From positions 47,940 to 111,939 of the forward strand of contig NZ_FMCQ01000006.1 of assembly GCF_900091605.1 (NCBI RefSeq): a stretch of 64,000 bases of DNA, written 5' to 3'. The notes under the pieces were generated by a model. It searched no databases, had not been told where the DNA came from, and saw only the letters and a list, made by a program, of their open reading frames with translations. A program made the translations under genes and the position numbers. Source of the stretch: Micromonospora tulbaghiae (GTDB lineage Bacteria > Actinomycetota > Actinomycetes > Mycobacteriales > Micromonosporaceae). Of the stretch, positions 57,341-64,000 are shown in pieces; positions within the stretch are counted from its first letter, which is position 1; every line of letters starts with the position of its first letter.

Positions 57341-58960
57341 ATGCAAGCTGGCGCTAACAGCGATGCCCGACCGACCCGGGGCCGGGTGGTGATGCTGGTC
57401 GACAACGGCGTCCACGGCGACTCCCGGGTGCAGAAGGCAGCGCGTTCGGCCGCCGACGCCGGCTGGGAGGTCTTCCTCCTCGGCATCCGCAACGCCCGCT
57501 CCGACGTCGACACCTGGCGCATCGGCGGCGCCGAGGTGCGGCTGCTGCGGGTGCCCAAGCCGCTGCACCGGCTGCCCCGGGAGTACAGCCGGTCGCTGCG
57601 CCGGCCGCTGGCGTACGCCTCGACCACCAAGGCCGCCTACCGGGTCCAGGAGATCAAGGCGTGGCAGGCCGATCTGTACGAGCGCCGCGTCCGCGCCCAG
57701 GCGCTGGGCGGAGGGCTTCCGGCCGCCGTGGGACGGGCGGCCCAGCTGCCGTCCCGCGCCGCCGCCACCGCGCTCGCCCGCTGGGTGCGCTTCCGCAGCG
57801 GCGAGACCCGCCGCCTGCGCAAGGCGCAGACCGACCCGGCGGCGCTGTTCAGCCGCCTGCCCGTGCGGTTCTGGCAAGGGCTGCTGGGCGACCGCGCCTG
57901 GCGCCGGCTGGACCCGGGCCTGTGGGACTTCGAACTGGCCTTCCGCAGGACGCTCGACGAACTCAAGCCGGACATCATCCACGCCAACGACTTCCGGATG
58001 CTCGGCATCGGGGCGCGGGCGACGCTGCGGGCCCGGGCCGCCGGCCGTCGGACCAAGCTGGTCTGGGACGCCCACGAGTTCGTCGGCGGCATCACCGGCC
58101 GGGCCGACAACCCGCGCTGGCTGCCGGCCCAGATCGCCTACACGGCCGAGTACGCCGCCTACCCGGACGCCGTGGTGACCGTCTCCGACACGCTCGCCGA
58201 CCTGCTCCAGGAGACCCACGGCCTGCCCGACCGGCCGGCCGTGGTGCTCAACGCGCCGATGGCGCCGCCGGCCGAGGCCGACGGCGACGTGCCGGACCTG
58301 CGGGCGCTGTGCGGCGTGGACGACGGTACGCCGGTGCTCGTCTACTCCGGCGCGGTGAACCCGAGCCGCGGCTGCCAGATCATGGTGGAGGCGCTGCCGG
58401 AGCTGCCCGAGGTGCACGTCGCGTTCGTGACCATGAACCCGAACGGCGACAACCAGTTCTCCGAGGCGCTGCGGGAGCGCGCCGCCGAACTCGGCGTCGC
58501 GGACCGCGTGCACCTGCTGCCGTACGTGGCGCACTGGCAGGTGGTGCCGTTCCTGTCCGGCGCGGACGCCGGGGTCATCCCGATCCACCACAAGCCCAAC
58601 CACGAGCTGGCGCTGATCACGAAGTTCCTGGAGTACTCGCACGCCCGGCTGCCCATCGTGGTCAGCGACGTGAAGACCATGGCGCAGACCGCGCGGGCCA
58701 CCGGGCAGGGCGAGGTGTTCACCGCCGAGGATCTGGCCGACTACGTCCGGGCCGTCCGGGCCGTGCTCGCCGACCCGGAGCGCTACCGGGCCGCCTACGA
58801 CAAGCCCGGCCTGCTGGAGGGCTGGACCTGGGAGGCCCAGGCCCGGATCCTCGACGAGTTGTACGGCTCGCTGCTGGGCACTTCCGCCGCGAGCGGGGCG
58901 CGTCCGCCGGCGTCCCGGCGCCCCGGCGACGAGCGGGAGTACGCGGCCACCTCGCGCTGA
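57341..58960 (+). CDS. GT4-family glycosyltransferase
   Basis: 539 aa. The N-terminal GT-B domain begins RVVMLVDNGVHGDSRVQKAARSAADAGWEV. It has an insertion of about 130 residues before DIIHANDFRMLGIGARA, then VWDAHEFVGG. The C-terminal domain has VLVYSGAVNPSRGCQIMVEALPEL and GVIPIHHKPNHELALITKFLEYSHARLPIVVSD, the donor-binding region. GAGGAGAAA precedes the ATG. It is 49 bases after the previous glycosyltransferase and ends the plus-strand operon at a strong terminator. Likely adds a sugar to the envelope polymer. Confidence 0.88.
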   Translation: MQAGANSDARPTRGRVVMLVDNGVHGDSRVQKAARSAADAGWEVFLLGIRNARSDVDTWRIGGAEVRLLRVPKPLHRLPREYSRSLRRPLAYASTTKAAYRVQEIKAWQADLYERRVRAQALGGGLPAAVGRAAQLPSRAAATALARWVRFRSGETRRLRKAQTDPAALFSRLPVRFWQGLLGDRAWRRLDPGLWDFELAFRRTLDELKPDIIHANDFRMLGIGARATLRARAAGRRTKLVWDAHEFVGGITGRADNPRWLPAQIAYTAEYAAYPDAVVTVSDTLADLLQETHGLPDRPAVVLNAPMAPPAEADGDVPDLRALCGVDDGTPVLVYSGAVNPSRGCQIMVEALPELPEVHVAFVTMNPNGDNQFSEALRERAAELGVADRVHLLPYVAHWQVVPFLSGADAGVIPIHHKPNHELALITKFLEYSHARLPIVVSDVKTMAQTARATGQGEVFTAEDLADYVRAVRAVLADPERYRAAYDKPGLLEGWTWEAQARILDELYGSLLGTSAASGARPPASRRPGDEREYAATSR

Positions 58961-58979
58961 CCGCCGGCACGAAACGGTT

Positions 58980-59010
58980 CGGCCGGCTCCCCGTGCGGGG
59001 GAGCCGGCCG
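58980..59010. terminator. Bidirectional terminator between convergent glycosyltransferase genes
   Basis: A perfect 13-base stem (CGGCCGGCTCCCC at 58980-58992 with 58998-59010) and 5-base loop sits midway between two convergent genes, 19 and 16 bases from their stops. Confidence 0.78.
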
Positions 59011-59026
59011 ATCACGTGTACGGCGG

Positions 59027-61177
59027 TCAGGCGGACGTGGCCGGCGGCTCGAGCAGCAGCCGGTCGAAGTCCTTCTGCGTCACCGACCAGTCCCAGGTGC
59101 TCAGCACGTGCGATGCCGCGGCCCGGCCCGCCTCACGCCAGACCTCCTCGGCGGCGGTGAGGGCCAGGATCCGCTCGGCGGCCTCCTGCGGCGTACCCAC
59201 CACCCAGTCGCTCGGGAACAGGCTCCGGGCGCTGTGCGGGCGGCCGGCGAAGAACGGCCAGTCGCGCACGACGGGCACCGCGCCGCTGGCCGCGCCCTCG
59301 ACGAGCGCACAGTGGAAGCTCTCCCGCAGCGAGGTGCTGAGGATGACCCCGACGTCGGTGAGCGCACCGGGCACGTCGTCGGTACGGCCGGTCCGCACCA
59401 CCGCGCCGGACGGCTCCAGCTCGGCCAGCTCGGCGTCGAGTTCCCGGACGTAGGCCGCGACGGCCGGGCTGAGCTCCGGGTTGAGGTCGTCGCCGACCAG
59501 CTTGAGGCGGTACCTCTCGTCGTGCCGGCGCAGCTCCCGCAGCACCGCCAGGGCCCAGCGCGGGTCCTTCGCCAGCGAACTCAACCCGACCAGCCCGAGC
59601 GTGAACCGGCTGTCGGCGGAGACCTTCGGCGCCACGTACCGGTGCAGGTCCATCGCGTTGCTGATCATGTGGGTCCGGGGCCCCTGCGGCGCGCGCAGCC
59701 GCGGAACCGCGGCCAGCGCCAGGTCGCGCAGGTGCTCGGAGACGAAGACCACGTCGTCCACACGCGACCAGTCGGTCAGGTGCGGCCACCAGCTGAACGC
59801 CTCGAAGCTGTGCAGGCGGACGATCACCCGGGTGGTGCCCGGGTCGATCATCGTCAGCATCGCGGCCCCGAGGTTGCACCAGTCCACGAAGACCGTGTCC
59901 GCCCACTCCAGGTGAGGGCCCCAGGCCTCCTGGACCTCCCCGGCCCGCTTGGAGGCCCCGGCGAGCATGTGGAGCGCCACGTTGGTGCGGCCGTTGCTGA
60001 GCACCGGGAGGATCGACTCCTCCATCAGGTTCAGCCGGCGGACCTCCACCCCGGGCATCGCCTCGTAGCGCTCCAGGATCGGCCCGAGGAAGTTGTCGTT
60101 CAGCCCGGTGAAGAAGAGCATCCGGTGCGGCCGGCCGGCGGGCGGGAACGCCGCCGGGCTCTGCCGCCCGCGCGGCGTCGCCATCGCCCGGCCGGCCTCG
60201 CTGTTGTGCAGCGGCGCGAGGAACTTCTCCGGGTCTTCGGCCAGCGGCGAGGTGGTTCCGTCGAACTGCACGATCCGGTGGAACATCAGGTTGAACGCGC
60301 GCAGCACGTGCGGAGCGGCCTTGCCCGGGTTGCGCTTCTTGAGGAAACCGTCGGCCAGCTTGAGCTGACCCCGCACCACTGTCATCAGGTGCTCGGGCAC
60401 CTTGCCCTGGCCCAGCTCCGCGTCCACGATCGGGCCGAGGAGCTGCCCCTTGGTCGCCGGGCTCTTCAGCCGGCCCTGCGCCGCCAGCGCCAGCCGTTTC
60501 GCGCTGGCGCCGTGCCCGGTCTTGAGCATGTTGCCGGTGACCCGCCGGGCGATCTTGCCGCGGTGCCGCTCCGGCAGGCCGGGCGCCGTGACGGCGCCCT
60601 GCCAGAACCAGCGCACCGGGCCGAGCTTCATGGCCCGCTTGCCGGTGCTCATCTCGAACACCCGCTTCGCCAGGTCGACGGTCTGGTTGCGGGTGGCGCT
60701 CGCCAACACGGTCGGGGCCGGGCCGACGGTGTTCAGCCGGGGCCGGCGGTAGCGCGCCGGGTCGGCGGACCGCTTCTCCACCGCCCGCAGCGCCGGGGCG
60801 ATGCCGTAGACGGCGTCGGCCCGCCGGTAGCGCTGCGCGAGCTGCCAGACGGTGTGCAGGGCCTGCGCGTCGAGCGCGACCAGGACGTCGGCCCGCTTGG
60901 CGTGCCGGCGTACCCACGGGTCGCGCTGGGCGCGCAGCCACGGGCGCCGTGCCGGGGCCGCCCGCTTGACCGCCCGGCCGAAGCGGGGGCCCAGCTCGGT
61001 GGCGGTGGGCAGCAGGTGCACCTCGGCCAGCTCGGTCGCCGCCGGGATCTTCTCCACCGGATCGAAGGTGGTGGCCACCCGTACGGTGACGCCCCGGTCG
61101 CGGAACTGCTGGAGCGCGTCGGTCAGGACCGCCACCCGCCCGGGGACGGTGCCCATAACCATCAGGACCTCGATCAT
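59027..61177 (-). CDS. Large glycosyltransferase with two GT-B-like halves
   Basis: 716 aa, much longer than a single GT-B enzyme. Residues of about 1-330 begin like a glycosyltransferase N-domain (MIEVLMVMGTVPGRVAVL) but lose clear motifs. Residues of about 350-716 read as a full second unit: RMLFFTGLNDNFLGPILERYEAM, VFVDWCNLGAAML, FVSEHLRDLAL, LGLVGLSSLAKDPRWAL and RESFHCALVEGAASGAVPVV. Substrates unknown. The ATG overlaps the stop of the upstream GT4 gene (ATGA), so the two are coupled. Confidence 0.82.
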   Translation of the reverse strand: MIEVLMVMGTVPGRVAVLTDALQQFRDRGVTVRVATTFDPVEKIPAATELAEVHLLPTATELGPRFGRAVKRAAPARRPWLRAQRDPWVRRHAKRADVLVALDAQALHTVWQLAQRYRRADAVYGIAPALRAVEKRSADPARYRRPRLNTVGPAPTVLASATRNQTVDLAKRVFEMSTGKRAMKLGPVRWFWQGAVTAPGLPERHRGKIARRVTGNMLKTGHGASAKRLALAAQGRLKSPATKGQLLGPIVDAELGQGKVPEHLMTVVRGQLKLADGFLKKRNPGKAAPHVLRAFNLMFHRIVQFDGTTSPLAEDPEKFLAPLHNSEAGRAMATPRGRQSPAAFPPAGRPHRMLFFTGLNDNFLGPILERYEAMPGVEVRRLNLMEESILPVLSNGRTNVALHMLAGASKRAGEVQEAWGPHLEWADTVFVDWCNLGAAMLTMIDPGTTRVIVRLHSFEAFSWWPHLTDWSRVDDVVFVSEHLRDLALAAVPRLRAPQGPRTHMISNAMDLHRYVAPKVSADSRFTLGLVGLSSLAKDPRWALAVLRELRRHDERYRLKLVGDDLNPELSPAVAAYVRELDAELAELEPSGAVVRTGRTDDVPGALTDVGVILSTSLRESFHCALVEGAASGAVPVVRDWPFFAGRPHSARSLFPSDWVVGTPQEAAERILALTAAEEVWREAGRAAASHVLSTWDWSVTQKDFDRLLLEPPATSA

Positions 61178-62616
61178 GACCTACCTTCTCGGGCCAGGAC
61201 GCGCGCGCCGGCGGGGGAGGGCTGTGGGGCGCCGGCCGGACCGCCGGCGCCCAGCACCAGCTCGGTCACCTCCCGGACGGCGGGGATGAGCTGCCCCTCG
61301 CGGGCGTACTGCCGTGCCTCGGCGCGGGCCTTCTCCCGCTCCGCCGCGTCGGCGGTACGGGCCATCGCGGCGGCCCGCCGGAAGGCGCCGGTCAGCTCGG
61401 CCGGGTCCAGCCCGACCGCGCCGGTCCAGAGGGGATAGGTGGACAGCACAGTGGAGGCGTCGTGGTCGGCCTCGTGAGCGGAGACCACCGGCAGGCCGGT
61501 CGCCATGTACTCGTAGACCTTGCCGGAGGTCATGTACCGGCCACCGGTCACCATCAGCACCACCGCGTCCCAGCGGGAGTAGAGGTCGACCACCTCGGCC
61601 TTGGGCACCGAGCCGCCGACCAGCACGCCGTCGACGGCGGCGGCCTTGAGCAGCTCGGCGTGCGCGTTGTCGCCGCGCGCCCAGGCGGCGCCGATGTGGC
61701 CCCGCACCTCGAAGCGGGCGTCGGCCAGCGCCGGGTCCTGGGCGCGTGCCGTGCGCCAGCCCTCGAGCACGGCGCTCAGCAGCGGTACGGGGAGGTTCAG
61801 CGCGCCGAGGTAGCCGAAGGTCAGCGGCCGGTCCGGCGGGGCGGGGCGGACCTGGGCCGGGATGCTCGCCGCGTCGTAGCCGTTGCGCACGATCCGCATC
61901 TTGTGCGCCAGCTCGGGGTAGCGCTCGCGGTACCAGCGGGAGATCGGCTCGTTGACGTTCCAGATGGCGACGGCGTTGGTGAGCAGCTTGATCTCCCACT
62001 GCCCGGAGACCGACTCCCGGGTGAACGCCTCACCGTTGTTGATCACGTCGACCGACCAGCCGTCGCGGAAGTCCACCACGTACGGCACCCGGTGCGTCTC
62101 CCACAGCTTCCAGGTCGCGGACAGGTTGACGTACGGCGCGCAGGTGGTCACCAGCAGGTCGACGGGCCGCTCCCGGTGGATCCGGAGCAGGGCCTTCTCC
62201 AGCGCCGGACGCCAGCCGCCGAAGACCGGTTCGGGGAAGACCTTGAGGTTCTGCTTGCGCAGGTCGGCCAGGTAGTCCTTGTGCGCCAGGGCACGCTGCT
62301 CGGTGAACGTGCGGATGTCGGTCTCGAGGTCGTCCCGGAACAGCGGCAGCTTCACCACGCGCACGCTGGGGTCCACCCCCTGGGAGAGGGTGTGGTCGAG
62401 TCCGTACTCCCGTTCCCAGGCCTCGTCGGCGATGGTGACCGCGGTCACGTCCCAGCCCGCGGCGGCGAACTGGTTGGCGGTCTCCCGCATGCGGTAGGCG
62501 CAGCTCTTGGCCGCCGGTGGGAAGCCGATCGCGAGGTAGACCATGTGCGGCCGGGACCCGGACCGTCGCGGCCGGGGGAGTTTCAACGAGTCCCAGAGAG
62601 TTCGCCCGTTGTTCAT
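61174..62616 (-). CDS. GT4-family glycosyltransferase
   Basis: 480 aa. N-terminal domain: MVYLAIGFPPAAKSCAYRMRETANQFAAAGWDVTAVTI, then TTCAPYVNLSATWKLWETHRVPYVVDFRDGW. C-terminal domain: LTFGYLGALNLPVPLLSAVLEGW and VVDLYSRWDAVVLMVTGGRYMTSGKVYEYMATGLPVVSAHE, with the usual donor-binding glutamate. The ATG at 62616 follows CAGGATCGGAA. The frame extends upstream without a binding site. The gene is divergent from the membrane protein at 62892 and coupled to the large glycosyltransferase. Confidence 0.88.
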   Translation of the reverse strand: MNNGRTLWDSLKLPRPRRSGSRPHMVYLAIGFPPAAKSCAYRMRETANQFAAAGWDVTAVTIADEAWEREYGLDHTLSQGVDPSVRVVKLPLFRDDLETDIRTFTEQRALAHKDYLADLRKQNLKVFPEPVFGGWRPALEKALLRIHRERPVDLLVTTCAPYVNLSATWKLWETHRVPYVVDFRDGWSVDVINNGEAFTRESVSGQWEIKLLTNAVAIWNVNEPISRWYRERYPELAHKMRIVRNGYDAASIPAQVRPAPPDRPLTFGYLGALNLPVPLLSAVLEGWRTARAQDPALADARFEVRGHIGAAWARGDNAHAELLKAAAVDGVLVGGSVPKAEVVDLYSRWDAVVLMVTGGRYMTSGKVYEYMATGLPVVSAHEADHDASTVLSTYPLWTGAVGLDPAELTGAFRRAAAMARTADAAEREKARAEARQYAREGQLIPAVREVTELVLGAGGPAGAPQPSPAGARVLAREGRS

Positions 62617-62855
62617 CGATTCCGATCCTGGGGAGGTGGGGAGATGCCGTGTCGCGGCCTGGACGGCTCGGCCGGACGCGGTACCTGCTGTGCCGGTGGC
62701 CGCGTAACGACCGCCGGAGCGCGTGCGGACACTACAATAACGCCGTTCCGCGCGCCGGACCTGCCGCCGCCGGGCGGCCGGCGGGTGCGCCGTGCCCCGG
62801 ATCACCGGGTCCGTCACCGGCGCCGGCCGGCCGAACACGCCGTCTCGGCCGGTCC

Positions 62856-62883
62856 TCGACCGCGGCCTCCGCTTTCGTAGACT
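62856..62883 (+). promoter_or_regulatory. Promoter giving a near-leaderless start for the membrane protein at 62892
   Basis: TCGACC (62856-62861) and TAGACT (62878-62883) are 16 bases apart; the -10 ends eight bases before the ATG. No ribosome binding site is seen. The rest of the 275-base divergent gap contains an isolated AT-rich patch (about 62738-62749) that may belong to the promoter of the minus-strand gene. Confidence 0.5.
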
Positions 62884-62891
62884 CCTACGCC

Positions 62892-64000
62892 ATGACCGCG
62901 CCTGCGCCCGACACCCGCGACCGTGAGCCCGCCCCCACCGGCGGCGACGGGTCCGCGGCCGACGACTCGTCCGATCCGGGGTCGTCCACCCCGAGCCCGA
63001 CGACGACCACGGCCCCGGAGCAGCCGGAGCAGCCAGAGAAGCCGGACACCGCGGCCGAAAAGCGGCGCGGCGGCCGGTGGCGGCGGGCTGACGCGCTGGT
63101 GGCGCTGATCTACCTCGCCGGGGCGTTCTGGGTCACCGCCCGCGGCTGGCGCGACTACGACGGCCGGCTGCTCGGCAGCCGCCCGAACGACCAGGGCTTC
63201 AACGAGTGGATGCTGGCGTACGCGGCGCACGCGGTCACCAACCTGGAGAACCCGTTCTTCACCACGCTCCAGAACGCCCCGGCCGGCGTGAACCTGATGA
63301 CGAACGTCGGGATGCAGCTGCCCGGCCTGGTGCTCACCCCGGTCACCCTGCTCTTCGGCGCGTCCTTCTCCTATCTGCTGTTCATCACGCTGAACCTGGC
63401 CGGCACCGGGTACGCCTGGTACCACGTGCTGTCCCGGCACGTGGTCGACTCCCGGGCCGCCGCGTTCGTCGGCGGCCTGTTCTGCGCCTTCGCGCCCGCG
63501 CTGATCTCGCACAGCAACGGCCACCCGCACATCACCGCGCAGTGGCTGGTGCCGTTCATCGTCTGGCGGGTGGTCGCGCTGTCCCGCGGCGAGCGGGTGA
63601 TCCGCGACGGCCTCATCCTGGGCGGGCTGGTGGTGGCCCAGTTCTTCATCAGCCTGGAGATCCTCTTCCTGACCGCGCTCGGCTGCCTGATGCTGGTCCT
63701 GGCCTACCTCGCCTTCCGGCCCCGCGACGCGGTACGCCGGCTGCGCCCGCTGCTGTCCGGTCTGGCGATCACCGGCGTGCTCGTGTCCGCAGCGGCGGCG
63801 TACCCGCTGTGGATGCAGTTCGCCGGCCCGCAGCACCGGGTCGGCCACCCCGGCACCCCGGACATCTACGCCCTCAAGCTCGGCTCGTTCGTCGAGTTCG
63901 CCACCAAGTCGATCGCCGGTGGCCCGACCAGCGCGATCGGCTGGGCGCCGAACACCACCGAACAGGCCAGCTTCTACGGCTGGTCCCTGGTGGTGCTCGC
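62892..64000 (+). CDS. Polytopic membrane protein, probable GT-C-type glycosyltransferase (cut by window end)
   Basis: At least 369 codons, open at the right edge. The first 65 residues are a disordered Pro/Thr/Glu-rich cytoplasmic tail. Then ADALVALIYLAGAFWVTARGW starts a series of at least six transmembrane helices. The first large loop holds NDQGFNEWMLAYAAHAVTNLENPFF, placed like the acidic loop of GT-C enzymes that use polyprenyl-phosphate sugars. HSNGHPHITAQWLVPFIVWR follows. The family is not certain. It probably belongs to the same envelope cluster. Confidence 0.75.
   Translation, partial: MTAPAPDTRDREPAPTGGDGSAADDSSDPGSSTPSPTTTTAPEQPEQPEKPDTAAEKRRGGRWRRADALVALIYLAGAFWVTARGWRDYDGRLLGSRPNDQGFNEWMLAYAAHAVTNLENPFFTTLQNAPAGVNLMTNVGMQLPGLVLTPVTLLFGASFSYLLFITLNLAGTGYAWYHVLSRHVVDSRAAAFVGGLFCAFAPALISHSNGHPHITAQWLVPFIVWRVVALSRGERVIRDGLILGGLVVAQFFISLEILFLTALGCLMLVLAYLAFRPRDAVRRLRPLLSGLAITGVLVSAAAAYPLWMQFAGPQHRVGHPGTPDIYALKLGSFVEFATKSIAGGPTSAIGWAPNTTEQASFYGWSLVVL

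Noticed and set aside
59108-61438. 776-codon plus-strand frame antisense to a glycosyltransferase
   Set aside because: Composition and lack of motifs mark it as a shadow; the minus-strand frame has GT features.

Overview
The window is about 64 kb of very GC-rich actinobacterial chromosome, most like a member of the Micromonosporaceae (Micromonospora or a close relative). This rests on base composition, heavy use of GTG starts, GTGA/ATGA stop-start overlaps, SigE-type sigma factors, a DivIVA-like coiled-coil protein, MEDS-domain regulators, a second gyrase-type topoisomerase pair, and actinobacterial-style -10 boxes. No tRNA, rRNA, CRISPR array, transposase or phage gene was found. Species assignment is inference.

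Region by region. (1) 0.4-2.5 kb: a SigE-family sigma factor with an overlapping membrane partner, then a secreted zinc-protease-like lipoprotein. (2) 2.7-6.4 kb: a minus-strand run holding RNA ligase RtcB and release-factor homologue PrfH (a ribosome repair pair), followed by a lipoprotein, a membrane protein and a DUF72 protein, mostly joined by 4-base overlaps. (3) 6.5-16.4 kb: cyclophilin, DUF2804 protein, GH18 chitinase with a ricin-type lectin domain, an MRJP-like beta-propeller, large-subunit catalase, a phosphopantetheinyl transferase with a metallophosphoesterase, proline iminopeptidase and a small SH3-like secreted protein. (4) 16.5-33.3 kb: DivIVA-like protein, a MEDS-STAS/MEDS-ATPase partner-switch pair, assorted enzymes, a decayed stretch with at least four deletion scars (24.9 kb and 29.1-29.4 kb), and a nitric-oxide module (flavohemoprotein, NsrR, palindromic operator). 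(5) 33.7-38.3 kb: parE/parC-type topoisomerase IV genes, followed by an array of four interrupted palindromes. (6) 38.9-46.6 kb: NCS2 permease, AlkB-like dioxygenase, pyruvyl transferase, acyltransferase, and a secreted C39-type peptidase behind a c-di-AMP (ydaO/yuaA) riboswitch. (7) 46.7-64 kb: an envelope glycopolymer cluster with a CDP-glycerol-type glycerophosphotransferase, an IspD-SDR fusion for an activated alditol phosphate, a TagGH-type ABC exporter, a TetR regulator, sugar aminotransferase and dehydrogenase, four glycosyltransferases and a polytopic membrane protein cut by the window edge.

The most unusual features are: a dispersed family of GATC-headed interrupted palindromes whose two arms co-vary, found at gene 3' ends; the PrfH-RtcB pair; the riboswitch-controlled peptidase; and the clustered gene-fusion scars, which are either real decay or assembly collapse. 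Family calls are made by recognising motifs in the translated sequence; no database search was run.
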